The notes below the pieces were generated by a model, which did not search any database, had not been told where the DNA came from, and saw only the letters and a list, made by a program, of their open reading frames with translations. This document shows, piece after piece, positions 15,066 to 24,083 of a stretch of DNA of 64,000 bases. The stretch is from Planotetraspora phitsanulokensis (GTDB lineage: Bacteria > Actinomycetota > Actinomycetes > Streptosporangiales > Streptosporangiaceae). The stretch's first letter is position 1, and each line of letters starts with the position of its first letter. The position numbers were made by a program, and so were the translations under genes. The stretch covers positions 526,010-590,009 of the forward strand of contig NZ_BOOP01000003.1 of the NCBI RefSeq assembly GCF_016863295.1, in the 5' to 3' direction.

Positions 15066-17735
15066 TCAGGTGCCGGACTCGGCCGTGAGCAGGGTGGTGC
15101 CGTGGGCGTCGGTGAGTACGAGCCGGGCCTGCGCGCTGGGTGTGACCTTGCCCTTGAGCTTGACCGCGGTGTTCGCCGTACCGGTGAAGGTGCTCTCGTC
15201 CAGCGTCTTGCCGGTCGTGGCGTCGACCAGGGTCGCGCGCAGCTTCTGCCCGATCGCGGTCGAGAACAGTCGGCCGGTGACGTTGCCCGACGCGTCCACC
15301 TTGACGTCCGCGGCGCCGTTGGCGTTCGCGTTGGTGACGTCGCCGAGGTCCATCGTCGGCAGGAACGTCTCCGTCCACGACAGGGTCTGCCCGGCCTTGA
15401 GCGTGGCGGGGCTGAAGAACTTCATGGACACACCGGCCCACAGCTCGATGTAGGGGCGGGCCGAGTTGCCCTTGCTGTAGATGTTGGTGTCGAAGGAGCC
15501 GTTCTGGCCCCACTCCCAGAACTTCATGCCGGGGGTCTTGGTGTTGTCGCCGACCCGGATGACGCCCTCGTCGTTCTCGTGGTTGACGACGCCCCACCAA
15601 TTGCCCTGCTGCATGGTGGCCAGGTCCTGGCCGTAGGCGATGCCCGAATTGGTCCAGTTGGACATCTGCTTGAGCTTGTCCAGCTTGAGCAGGCCGGAGC
15701 CGGCGGGACCGGCGGGCTGTTCGACGCTCTCCATCCACTTGTAGCCCGGGTCGCGGTAGACCGTCTTGACCGGCGAGACGACCGACATCGTCGGGGATCC
15801 CGAGTTCGACGGGGCGCCCGGCGCGAGCGTCGTGCACGTCCAGTACTCGTACTGCTTGTCCTCCGCGTTCGGGTTGTTCAGGCTGACCGCCATGTCGACG
15901 GTCGGCTTGCGCGCGTCCACGGAGTAGGTGACGGACGTCTTGATGCCGGTGGCGCCGTGCACGTACTTGGACGGCTTGAACGGGTAGTCGACGTCGTCGG
16001 TCTTGGTCATGGTGACCGAGAACCTGCCGTTACTCTGGTCGATCTTGTAGTCCCACGGCACATTCCAGTACTTGCCGTGCTCGGCTTCGGTGAGCGTCGG
16101 GAACACACCGCCGTACACCATCAGCCAGTTCTGGTAGAACGGCGAGTTGCCGGGGGTCCCGGGCGCCGCGCTGGAGAACCCGTACGGGGTGCCGACGGGG
16201 TTGGTGTAGAGCAGATCGTGCCCGGTCGGCTTGTAGATGATCGAGAGGAGACGGCCGCCGTAGCTGGGCGCGAACGTCGCCTTGATGTACTTGTTCTCCA
16301 CCTCGATGGTCTTGATGGTCTGCCCGACCACCTTGTTGGCCACACCGTCCGACCGGACGGACACACCGTCGTCGCTGACCTTGTAGTCGTAGCGCTCGAA
16401 GACGGTGGTGGCGTGTGTGTTGACCTTGAGGTAATCCGGGCCGTTCGAGTTGAAGCCGGCACCCGGCGAGGTGAAGTGCCTCGGGGCCTCGACGGACACG
16501 GACGCCGTGCTCGTGCTGGCGGTGCCGGTGACGTCGGTGACAGCCCCTTGGGCCAGCGCCACCCTGCCGCGCGCGCCGGCCCTGAGGGTCTGCCCGCTGT
16601 CCAGCTTGATCACGAGGGTGGAGGCGTCAGGGAAGTACGCCGCGTCGTCGCGCAGTGCCTGGCTTACGTCACGGCCCGAGGTGGTGGTGAGGCCGGTGAA
16701 GCGCAGCAGTCCGCGGACCTGATCGGCCGTGACATTGGTGCCGCTCACGCCGGTCTTGGTCTCCTTCACCTCGAGGTCGCCGGCCTTGGCGATCCGGTGG
16801 CTGAACCGGACCTCGATCGTGTCGCCGGACGCCCCGACCTCGACACCGGCGATCTGCGGAGCCGCGTAGGCGCCTCCGCCGCCCGCGACGGTCGCGACGA
16901 CCTCGGCGGTGGCCGGTCCCGCGTTCGTCGTCAGTCTCAGGCCGGCGCCGAGAGCCAACCGGTAAGAGGCGTCGCCGTTCAGGTCGGCGCCGAAGTACAG
17001 CCGATAGCCGCGCTGGCTGGTCCCGGCGAGGCTTTCCACGTACACCGGGTGGACGGACGAGTCGCCACTCGTGAGCGTGATGTTCGATCCGGTGTAGACG
17101 CCGACAGGCATCCCCGACCAGACCGTCCCGGCGAACGTGACGTCGACCGTGCGCGAGTCCACCTGCTCGGCGGACGAGACGGCTGCGAGCGCGGCGTCCT
17201 GGGAGGTCCCGCGGAACTTGGACTGCTTCGTCGACGAGCCGGGCAGCACGCCGCCGTCCGCGGACCGGAAGAACAGGTCGCCGAGCTTGTCGCTTCCGCC
17301 GTCGAACCACAGCTCGTAGGTGTGGCCGTCCAGCGTGGCACCGGCACCCAGCACCACCCTCAGTGTCCGGTGGTCAGGGGTGTCCACGGGACGGACGGTC
17401 GTGCCCGCGATCTGCGAGAGCGGCCGACCGTCGAGCGCCGCGTCCGCGCCGCCGGCGACGCCGCCGCCGACCTTGATGTACTGGACCGCGTACGCCGAGT
17501 TGGCTGCGGTGAACTGCAGGATGTCCGGCCCGAGCGCCTTGTTGAAGGTGATGTCGATCGACTTGTCGTCGACCGAGGACACCTTGCTGACGCGCAGCGA
17601 GGGCTGCTCCGAATGCTGGGACTGGGCCAGCACCGGCTGCGGCAGCGACACGACCGTGCCGGCCGCCGTGGTCAAAGCCAGCGCCACGGCGAGGGCCGCG
17701 CCGCGCGGGCGCGCCCGGTTAAACTGACTGTTCAT
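15066..17735 (-). CDS. Secreted multidomain protein with Ig-like repeats and DUF5107-like domain
   Basis: An 889-residue exported protein. After a signal peptide (RPRGAALAVALALTTAAG... VLAQSQ) come SbsA-type Ig-like repeats (VSSVDDKSIDITFNKAL; VSSAEQVDSRTVDVTFAG) to about residue 400. A large domain then resembles DUF5107/galactose-mutarotase-fold proteins: IEVENKYIKATFAPSYGGRLLSIIYKPTGHDLLYTNPVG, TEAEHGKYWNVPWDY and WGVVNHENDEGVIRV. A last beta-sandwich closes the protein with no membrane anchor. Mutarotase-fold proteins act on sugars, so extracellular carbohydrate processing is likely but no catalytic residue can be named. The gene belongs to the sugar uptake locus. Confidence 0.72.
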   Translation of the reverse strand: MNSQFNRARPRGAALAVALALTTAAGTVVSLPQPVLAQSQHSEQPSLRVSKVSSVDDKSIDITFNKALGPDILQFTAANSAYAVQYIKVGGGVAGGADAALDGRPLSQIAGTTVRPVDTPDHRTLRVVLGAGATLDGHTYELWFDGGSDKLGDLFFRSADGGVLPGSSTKQSKFRGTSQDAALAAVSSAEQVDSRTVDVTFAGTVWSGMPVGVYTGSNITLTSGDSSVHPVYVESLAGTSQRGYRLYFGADLNGDASYRLALGAGLRLTTNAGPATAEVVATVAGGGGAYAAPQIAGVEVGASGDTIEVRFSHRIAKAGDLEVKETKTGVSGTNVTADQVRGLLRFTGLTTTSGRDVSQALRDDAAYFPDASTLVIKLDSGQTLRAGARGRVALAQGAVTDVTGTASTSTASVSVEAPRHFTSPGAGFNSNGPDYLKVNTHATTVFERYDYKVSDDGVSVRSDGVANKVVGQTIKTIEVENKYIKATFAPSYGGRLLSIIYKPTGHDLLYTNPVGTPYGFSSAAPGTPGNSPFYQNWLMVYGGVFPTLTEAEHGKYWNVPWDYKIDQSNGRFSVTMTKTDDVDYPFKPSKYVHGATGIKTSVTYSVDARKPTVDMAVSLNNPNAEDKQYEYWTCTTLAPGAPSNSGSPTMSVVSPVKTVYRDPGYKWMESVEQPAGPAGSGLLKLDKLKQMSNWTNSGIAYGQDLATMQQGNWWGVVNHENDEGVIRVGDNTKTPGMKFWEWGQNGSFDTNIYSKGNSARPYIELWAGVSMKFFSPATLKAGQTLSWTETFLPTMDLGDVTNANANGAADVKVDASGNVTGRLFSTAIGQKLRATLVDATTGKTLDESTFTGTANTAVKLKGKVTPSAQARLVLTDAHGTTLLTAESGT

Positions 17736-17761
17736 GTTGTCCTCTCCCAGGAGGGGTGGTC

Positions 17762-17791
17762 CCGGAGCCCGGTGTGCAGACCGGGCTCCGG
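17762..17791. terminator. Hairpin upstream of the DUF5107-like gene
   Basis: A perfect 11-bp stem CCGGAGCCCGG / CCGGGCTCCGG with an 8-nt loop, 27 bp before the 889-residue gene. On the plus strand it is followed within 3 nt by CTTTTTC, so it looks like an intrinsic terminator for plus-strand (antisense) transcription. On the minus strand it would fold in the mRNA leader. Confidence 0.55.
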
Positions 17792-17981
17792 TGGCTTTTT
17801 CGGCCGACTTCTTCGGGATATGGAGTGACCTCCGCGTCCGTCCTCGTGCGTGGGATGGGCGGGAAGCACGACGGCAAGCCTTCTGCCGACCGCGTCCGCT
17901 GAAGAAGTGCGAGCTAGGGGATACGGATCAGGGCCGACGGTTCGGTAGAAGGCGGCCAGTGAACGGAGAGTTCGGCGGCGG

Positions 17982-18971
17982 TCAGGCGGATTCGCTGGAG
18001 GACAGCTGTGGCTCGACGTCCGGGGACGCACCTGCCCGAACCCGCGCGACCTCCTCCGCGCTCGGATAGGACCTGGCGCAGCCGGGCCACCGGCACGACA
18101 GCGCCCCAGCGATCACGGCCGACTCGAGCGCGTCGGGCGGTGCAGTCCCGGCGAGCCGTAGGGCCAGGTAGGCGCCGGCCAGCGCGTCGCCGGCGCCCGC
18201 AGTGTCGACGACCACGACCTGTGGCGCCACGACGCGATGGATCCCACCGTCGGTCAGCACCACCGCCCCGGCCGGGCCGTCGGTCAGCACGATCTCCTGC
18301 GGCCCCTCCCCCAGCGCGGACCTGATCCGGTCGGGATGGTCCGTGTCGAGCATCGCGCGAGCGTCCTCGCTGGACAGGATCACGATGTCGGCGGCGCGGG
18401 CGAACGCGAGGTTCCGGTCGGTGTCGGGGCGCAGCATCAGGCGGTGGTTGACGCAGAAGGTCACCGTGACGCCACTGTCGCGGGCCAGTTCGGCCGCCCG
18501 CTCGGCAGCCAGGGCGGCACTGCTGGAGATCGCCAGCGAGATCCCGCTGACGTGCAGCGCCCCGGCGTCCTCCAGCAGGCGCCCGTCCACGTCCGCCGGG
18601 CTGAGCCGCGTCGCCGCCGAGCCGGACCGGTAGTAGCCGAAGGTGTGCCCGCCGTGCCGCACCGCGTTGACGTACATTCCGGTGGGAGCGGACGGATCGA
18701 CGGTGACCCGGTCGACGTCCAGGTGCGCGCGCCGCCAGAAGTCCAGCAGCAGGCGGCCCGGGGTGTCCGCGCCAAGGCGGGTCAGCAGCCTGGCTCGGGT
18801 GCCCATCCGGGCCGCCATGACGGCCACGTTGGCGACGTCACCCCCGAAACCCCGGCCGAGGTAGTCGGAGGGAAGGTCGTCACGCACGCCCACCTCCAGC
18901 AGCCCCTCGCCCACGGCGACGAGGACGGGCGTCCCTTCGCTGCTCGCGGGGTCGGTGTGGTCTTGGATCAC
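17982..18971 (-). CDS. PfkB family sugar kinase, 2-keto-3-deoxygluconate kinase-like
   Basis: A 329-residue ribokinase/PfkB protein. The N-terminal signature FGGDVANVAVMAARMG and the C-terminal TAGAGDALAGAYLAL (with the GAGD anion hole and catalytic Asp) are both present; GYYRSGSAATRLSP is typical of KDG kinases. It would phosphorylate a keto-deoxy sugar acid or similar sugar with ATP. The GTG at 18971 follows GAGGAAG, 47 bp from the substrate-binding protein gene on the same strand. With the aldehyde dehydrogenase it suggests an oxidative sugar-acid route; exact substrate unknown. Confidence 0.88.
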   Translation of the reverse strand: MIQDHTDPASSEGTPVLVAVGEGLLEVGVRDDLPSDYLGRGFGGDVANVAVMAARMGTRARLLTRLGADTPGRLLLDFWRRAHLDVDRVTVDPSAPTGMYVNAVRHGGHTFGYYRSGSAATRLSPADVDGRLLEDAGALHVSGISLAISSSAALAAERAAELARDSGVTVTFCVNHRLMLRPDTDRNLAFARAADIVILSSEDARAMLDTDHPDRIRSALGEGPQEIVLTDGPAGAVVLTDGGIHRVVAPQVVVVDTAGAGDALAGAYLALRLAGTAPPDALESAVIAGALSCRWPGCARSYPSAEEVARVRAGASPDVEPQLSSSESA

Positions 18972-19018
18972 GCCGGCTTCCTCACTCCCGATATCGGTAC
19001 GGCACAACGGCGGACGGA

Positions 19019-19999
19019 TCAGAAGATGCTGTCCGGGTTGCTGTACCGGTCCACGTTGTCCTTGGTGACCACCGGTGCCTCCAAGGGGGTGTCCTTGCTG
19101 GGTTCGGCGCCCGCGAGCACCGCCATCATCCGGTCCAGGCCCGCGCGGCCGATCGTGTCGGCGTTGTTGACCGCGGTGGCGGCGTAGTTCGAGCCGCTCT
19201 CGATGGCGGCCAACGCCTCCTTCTGGCCGTCGGCGGCGACGAGGAACATCTCGTCGGTCCGCCCGGCGTCGGAGATCGCCTTCTGGGCGCCCAGGCACAT
19301 CGCGTCGTTCTCACAGAACACGGCGTCGATGTGCTGGTTCTTGGCGAGAAGGTTCTCCATCACCTTCAGACCGCCGTCGGAGCTCCACCCCCCGAAGTCC
19401 GGGGCGGTCACGACCGTGATACCGGGCGACTGCTTGACCACGCCGAGCAGGCCGTTCGTTCGGTCCAGACCGATGGTGTTGTCGGCCGGGCCGCCCGTGA
19501 TGACGGCGAGAGTGCCGTTGCCCTTCAGCCGATCGGCGATGTACTGGCCGTCGCCCTGCCCGATCTGGGTGTTGTTAGGACCGATCCAGCTGGTGTACTG
19601 GCCGCCGGCGAACTTGCGGTCCACCAAGATCGACGGGACGTTCTTCTGCTCGATCGCGTTCATCGCGGCGGGCGCGGCGTTCAGCGGACCGCCGGAGATG
19701 ATGATCCCGTCCACCTTCTGCGTCAGCAGGTCGTTGACGTTCGTGGTCAGCTTGGCCGCGTCCCCCTGGGCGTCCGTGCTGATCACCTTGACGTTGCTGT
19801 AGGTCTTGGCCTCGGTCTCGATGGCCTTGGCCATCGCGATGAAGTACGGCGCCTGGAGGCTGTAGTTCGCGATGCCGATGGTCAGGGTCTTCTTCGCGGC
19901 GCCTCCGCCGTTGTCAGCTCCGCTGGCATCGGAGCCTCCGCACGCTGCGAGCGACAGTGCGAGCGCGCCCACGAGAACACATCCGGCAATCTTCTTCAT
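19019..19999 (-). CDS. Sugar ABC transporter substrate-binding lipoprotein (RbsB-like)
   Basis: A 326-residue periplasmic-binding-protein-type-1 lipoprotein. The lipobox LSLAACGGS places the acylated Cys near residue 21. The binding fold shows LTIGIANYSLQAPYFIAMAKAIE, VDGIIISGG, VITGGPADN and DAVFCENDAMCLGAQKA. It captures a monosaccharide or derivative for the permease and ATPase encoded just upstream on the same strand. The ATG at 19999 follows AAGGAAGAA. A 91-bp gap from the permease could hold an additional promoter. Confidence 0.92.
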   Translation of the reverse strand: MKKIAGCVLVGALALSLAACGGSDASGADNGGGAAKKTLTIGIANYSLQAPYFIAMAKAIETEAKTYSNVKVISTDAQGDAAKLTTNVNDLLTQKVDGIIISGGPLNAAPAAMNAIEQKNVPSILVDRKFAGGQYTSWIGPNNTQIGQGDGQYIADRLKGNGTLAVITGGPADNTIGLDRTNGLLGVVKQSPGITVVTAPDFGGWSSDGGLKVMENLLAKNQHIDAVFCENDAMCLGAQKAISDAGRTDEMFLVAADGQKEALAAIESGSNYAATAVNNADTIGRAGLDRMMAVLAGAEPSKDTPLEAPVVTKDNVDRYSNPDSIF

Positions 20000-20090
20000 G
20001 GTTCTTCCTTCAAGGTGGGATGGACGCCTCACGACACGGCGAACGAGGCGACGGGGGGACGAGGACCTGGAGGACGGTGTGGCGGTGCGG

Positions 20091-21101
20091 CTAGGTGTTC
20101 TGCCGTTCGCCTCGGCGCATGAGGATCGCGACCGCGATGATGAGCCCCTTCAGCACCTGCTGCCAGTAGCTCTGCACGTCGTAGAGGCTGAGCAGGTTGT
20201 CGATGAGCCCGAGCAGAACGACGCCGGCGAGGGTGCCGCCGATGGTGCCGCGTCCGCCCGACAGGCTGGCTCCGCCGATCACACAGGCGGCGATGGCGTC
20301 GAGCTCGAAGCCCTGGCCGACGCTCGGCTGAGCGATGCCGACCCGGGAGGCGAGGATGACGCCCGCGACTCCGGCGCACAACCCGGACAGCGCGTACGCG
20401 AGCACCAGGTGACGCCGTACCTTGACGCCCGCGAGCCGAACCGCCTCCCGGTTGCCGCCGATGCCGAGCAGCGCCCGGCCCGCCGACGTGCGGTTGATCA
20501 GAACCCAGCCCAGCGCGAACATCGCCAGCGTGATGATCGCCGCGATGGGGATGATGCCGACATCCTGCGAACCGAGGGTCAGAAAGTCCGGCGTGGTCGG
20601 AGTGATCGGGGTCTTGGAGTAGACGTAGGTGAGCCCTCGAAACGTCGTCATGGACGCGAGGGTCACCACGAACGGAGCCAGCGAGAACCGCGCGACCATG
20701 ACGCCGTTGACCGTTCCGCACAGCACACCGACGACGATCGCCACGAGGATCGCCAGCGGCAGCGGCAGCCCGCTCACCAGGCCGGCCGACATGATGCCGG
20801 TCAGCGCGACCACCGATCCGACCGACAGGTCGATCCCTCCGGTGAGGATCACCAGCAGCATGCCGAGGGCGAGCAGCCCGGTGGAGACCATCTGCCGGAG
20901 CAGGTTGGTCATGTTCCCCTCGGTGAGGAACGAGTCATTGGTGACACCCGCCACCACGACGATCGCGACCGCGGCGCCGATCAGCACCAGGACGGTCGGC
21001 GACGGGACGGCCACGCGCCACCGGGCGGACGCCGGTGCCGCAGCCCCCGCCACCTCACCCGAATCCGTGTCCAGCACCACCGAAGTCCGCTGCTGCGTCA
21101 T
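20091..21101 (-). CDS. Sugar ABC transporter permease (RbsC-like)
   Basis: A 336-residue BPD_transp_2 permease with eight to ten hydrophobic segments. The family motif LGMLLVILTGGIDLSVGSVVALTG, the GVLCGTVNGVMVARFSLAPFVVTLASMTTFRG stretch and GGASLSGGRGTIGGTLAGV are all present. The ATG at 21101 overlaps the stop of the ATPase gene by 4 bp (ATGA), so the two are coupled. It forms the membrane channel of the monosaccharide importer together with its ATPase and binding protein. Confidence 0.95.
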   Translation of the reverse strand: MTQQRTSVVLDTDSGEVAGAAAPASARWRVAVPSPTVLVLIGAAVAIVVVAGVTNDSFLTEGNMTNLLRQMVSTGLLALGMLLVILTGGIDLSVGSVVALTGIMSAGLVSGLPLPLAILVAIVVGVLCGTVNGVMVARFSLAPFVVTLASMTTFRGLTYVYSKTPITPTTPDFLTLGSQDVGIIPIAAIITLAMFALGWVLINRTSAGRALLGIGGNREAVRLAGVKVRRHLVLAYALSGLCAGVAGVILASRVGIAQPSVGQGFELDAIAACVIGGASLSGGRGTIGGTLAGVVLLGLIDNLLSLYDVQSYWQQVLKGLIIAVAILMRRGERQNT

Positions 21102-22582
21102 GCCGCGACCCCCACCGAATGCGCGAGGACCTCGTCCTCGGTCGTGTCCGCCGAACCGACCTCGGCGACCAGCCGTCCGCCGCGCATCACCAGCACGCGA
21201 TCGGTGGCACCGAGGACCTCGGTCAGGTCGGAGGAGATCAACAGGATCGCGACCCCCTCCCGGGTCAACTCGTCGATCATGCGGTAGATGTCGACGCGGG
21301 TGGCCATGTCGACCCCGCGAGTCGGCTCGTCCAGGATCAGCACCCGCGGCCGCGTCAGGAGCCACTTGGCCAGCACGACCTTCTGCTGGTTGCCGCCGCT
21401 GAGATGGCGGACCGGAATCTCCGGACGTGGCGGGTGGATGCCCAACCGCTCGATCATGTCCTGAACGTTCGCGGCACGCCGCCTGATGTCCAGCAGGCCC
21501 GCGCGTGAGATCCGGGTCATCGTCGCGAACGTGGTGTTGTCGGTGACGTCCATGCCGAGGACGAGCCCGCTGTGCTTGCGGTCCTCGGTGACAAGCGCGA
21601 CCCCGGCGCCGATGGCGTCGCCGGGCGTGCGGAATCGCGTAACGGCGCCGTCCAGCTCAACGGTTCCGGACGTCGGCCGGTCGGCGCCGAACACGCATCG
21701 AGCGACCTCGCTGCGGCCGCTGCCGACCAGCCCGAACATGCCGACGATCTCACCCGCTGCCAGGTCGAACGACACGTCGTCGAACACCCCGTCCCGGCTC
21801 AGGCCACGCACGCTGAGCAACGGCTTACCAGGCTCGGGCACCCGGTCCGGGTAGATCTGCTCCAGCCGGCGCCCGGCCATCAACGCGATGATCTCGTCCT
21901 CACTGGTGCGGGCCGGGGTGAGCGTATCCACCACCCGGCCGTCCTTGATGACGGTGATCGAGTCGGAGATCTCCATCACCTCGGCCAGCCGGTGCGAGAC
22001 GTACAGGATCGCGACGCCACGCTCCCGCAGCCTGCGGATCAGGTCGAAAAGCCGGTCGAGGTCGGTGCCTGCGAGCACGGCGGACGGCTCGTCCAGCACG
22101 AGCATCCGGGGCTCGACCGCCAGCGCCTTGGCGATTTCCACCATCTGCTGGCGCGCGACCGACAACTTGCCTGCACGGACGCGCGGATCGATGTCGGCGA
22201 ACCCGATCTCCTCCAGCAGCGCCCGCACCCGTGCGTGCGCCGCCGACCAGTCGACCAGCCCGCGTTTGGTGGGCAGCGCCCCCAGCAACACGTTCTCTGT
22301 CACCGTCATCTGGGGCACGAGGCTGAGCTCCTGGTAGACGGTCCGGAACCCCAGACCCTGCGCGTCCTCGGGTCCGCGCAGGGTGAGCGCCTCGCCGTCC
22401 AGCAGGATCTCCCCGCCGTCCAGCGGCACGGCCCCCGCCAGCACCTTGATCAGAGTCGACTTGCCGGCACCGTTCGCGCCCGCGATGGCGAGAACCCGCC
22501 CGCCCTCGGCGGTCAGGTCGACGCCGTGCAGGACCTCGACGCCGCCGTATCCCTTGCGGACGCCCCGCAACTCCAGCTTCAT
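21098..22582 (-). CDS. Sugar ABC transporter ATP-binding protein (RbsA-like, two ABC domains)
   Basis: A 494-residue tandem ABC ATPase. The first domain has Walker A GANGAGKST, Walker B MLVLDEPSAVL and a diverged signature LSVARQQ. The second has the degenerate Walker A FGLVGSGRSE, an intact signature LSGGNQQ and Walker B VLILDEPTRG, as in RbsA/MglA, in which one site is catalytically weak. It drives import through the adjoining permease, sharing 4-bp overlaps with both the aldehyde dehydrogenase upstream and the permease downstream. The whole set is therefore one operon starting at 24030. Confidence 0.95.
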   Translation of the reverse strand: MKLELRGVRKGYGGVEVLHGVDLTAEGGRVLAIAGANGAGKSTLIKVLAGAVPLDGGEILLDGEALTLRGPEDAQGLGFRTVYQELSLVPQMTVTENVLLGALPTKRGLVDWSAAHARVRALLEEIGFADIDPRVRAGKLSVARQQMVEIAKALAVEPRMLVLDEPSAVLAGTDLDRLFDLIRRLRERGVAILYVSHRLAEVMEISDSITVIKDGRVVDTLTPARTSEDEIIALMAGRRLEQIYPDRVPEPGKPLLSVRGLSRDGVFDDVSFDLAAGEIVGMFGLVGSGRSEVARCVFGADRPTSGTVELDGAVTRFRTPGDAIGAGVALVTEDRKHSGLVLGMDVTDNTTFATMTRISRAGLLDIRRRAANVQDMIERLGIHPPRPEIPVRHLSGGNQQKVVLAKWLLTRPRVLILDEPTRGVDMATRVDIYRMIDELTREGVAILLISSDLTEVLGATDRVLVMRGGRLVAEVGSADTTEDEVLAHSVGVAA

Positions 22583-24030
22583 GCCAGGCCGTCCATGACG
22601 ATGATGGTCTTCTGCTCGGTCATGTCGAGGAGGGTGTCGTGCAGTCCCTCGCGGGCCCCGCCGGTCAGCTTCACGCCGCCGAACGGAAGGTTCTCCGCGC
22701 GCAGCGCCGTGGAGCCGTTGATCACAACACCCCCGACCTGGAGGCGCCGGGCCACTGAGAAGGCCCGTCCGATGTCCCTTGTGAAGATCGCCGCCTGCAG
22801 CCCGTAGGCGGACTCGTTGGCCAGCCGCACCGCCTCCATGGCATCGGCCACCCGCAACAGCGGTGCGACCGGCCCGAAAATCTCCTCGGCCACGGCCTCC
22901 GCGTGCGGCGCGACGTCCACCAACACCGTCGGCGGCACGAACGCCCCGTCCCGGGGACCGCCCACCACGACGCGCGCACCGTCATTTACGGCTGCCCGAA
23001 TCGCCTGGTCCACAGCGACGGCGGCAGGCTCCGTGATCAGCGGGCCGACGTCGGTGGCCTCGTCCAGTTGGTCACCCACGACCAGCTTCCTGGCCTGCGC
23101 TTCCAGCGCGTCAGCGAACGCGTCGTACACACCGTCCTCGACGTAGACGCGCTTGACGGCGCAGCAGATCTGTCCGTTGCCGCGCGCCAGCCGCCCGAGC
23201 ACGACGGCCTCGGCGGCGCGTTCCACGTCGGCGTCCGCACACACGATCAGTGCGTCGTTGCCGCCGAGTTCCAGGTGCGTCCGCTTCAGCGTCCCGGCGG
23301 CGAGCTCGGCTATTGCCTTACCTGCGGCGGTGCTGCCGGTAAGGCTGATCATCTGCACGCCGTCGGCGGTCGCGAGGAACCGCGCCAGCTCCGGCCCGCC
23401 GGGGACGATCTGGTGCGCCGCCTCAGGGAAACCGGCCGCCTCGATGATCCGGCCGATCTCCATCAGCGTGAGTGGACACTTCTCCGGCGGCTTCACGATC
23501 ACCGCGTTCCCCGCTGCCAATGCCGCCGCGGCTTTGTGCGCCCACAGCTCGACCGGGTAGTTGAACGGGACGATCGCCGCGACCACCCCGATCGGCTCCC
23601 GGACCGTTACCGCCAGGTGGTTCTCAAGACCGGGGACTGCGTCCAGCGGGATCTGCCGGCCAAAGATCCTGGTCGCCTCCCCAGCGAACCCGCGGAAGAT
23701 CCGGACCGCGGCTGCGATCTCCTCGCGGGTCTGCCGGATCGGCTTCCCGTTCTCGGCGGCCAGATCCCGGGCCAGTTCCTCGGCCCGCGCCTCGATCCCG
23801 TCTGCGACCTTGGCCAACAGCCGTGCCCGCTCATGCGAGGCGGTCGCGGCCATCGCGGTCCGGGCGTCCTGGGCCGTCCGGACCGCCGCGCGCGCCTCAT
23901 CCTCGGTCGCAACTGGCATCTCGCCCAGCACGGCGCCGGTCCCAGGGTTGTGAACGGGTAGAGCTCGTCCTCCGGTCAACGGATTTATCACGTACAGCTC
24001 CTTGCCGGTCGTTCCACTATGTAGAATCAC
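22579..24030 (-). CDS. NAD(P)-dependent aldehyde dehydrogenase
   Basis: A 483-residue ALDH superfamily enzyme that oxidises an aldehyde to its acid. Landmarks: PFNYPVELWAHKAAAALAAGNAVIVKPPE (cofactor fold), SLTGSTAAGKAIAE, general base Glu in LELGGND (about 255) and the catalytic Cys in GNGQICCAVKR (about 288). It is first in the sugar operon and overlaps the ABC ATPase by 4 bp. Together with the KDG-kinase-like gene it suggests non-phosphorylative oxidation of an imported sugar or sugar-derived aldehyde; substrate unproven. Its start at 24030 lies within the inverted repeat shared with the IclR promoter. Confidence 0.93.
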   Translation of the reverse strand: MILHSGTTGKELYVINPLTGGRALPVHNPGTGAVLGEMPVATEDEARAAVRTAQDARTAMAATASHERARLLAKVADGIEARAEELARDLAAENGKPIRQTREEIAAAVRIFRGFAGEATRIFGRQIPLDAVPGLENHLAVTVREPIGVVAAIVPFNYPVELWAHKAAAALAAGNAVIVKPPEKCPLTLMEIGRIIEAAGFPEAAHQIVPGGPELARFLATADGVQMISLTGSTAAGKAIAELAAGTLKRTHLELGGNDALIVCADADVERAAEAVVLGRLARGNGQICCAVKRVYVEDGVYDAFADALEAQARKLVVGDQLDEATDVGPLITEPAAVAVDQAIRAAVNDGARVVVGGPRDGAFVPPTVLVDVAPHAEAVAEEIFGPVAPLLRVADAMEAVRLANESAYGLQAAIFTRDIGRAFSVARRLQVGGVVINGSTALRAENLPFGGVKLTGGAREGLHDTLLDMTEQKTIIVMDGLA

Positions 24031-24046
24031 ACTTCGTATCGTGGAA
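24012..24046. promoter_or_regulatory. Inverted repeat between the ALDH operon and iclR (likely operator)
   Basis: TTCCAC (24012-24017) and GTGGAA (24041-24046) form an inverted repeat centred on the ALDH start in the 53-bp divergent spacer. The match continues imperfectly inward (TTCCACTATG against TTCCACGATA). IclR regulators commonly bind such dyads in the spacer next to their own gene. Confidence 0.5.
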
Positions 24047-24083
24047 TCGTCAGCACATTAAAACGGAAGTAAAGAGACTGTCA

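Noticed and set aside
15102..17828. 908-codon plus-strand open frame opposite the DUF5107-like gene
   Set aside because: Antisense shadow: Val/Arg/Gly-rich, no domains, whereas the minus strand has a signal peptide and recognisable folds.
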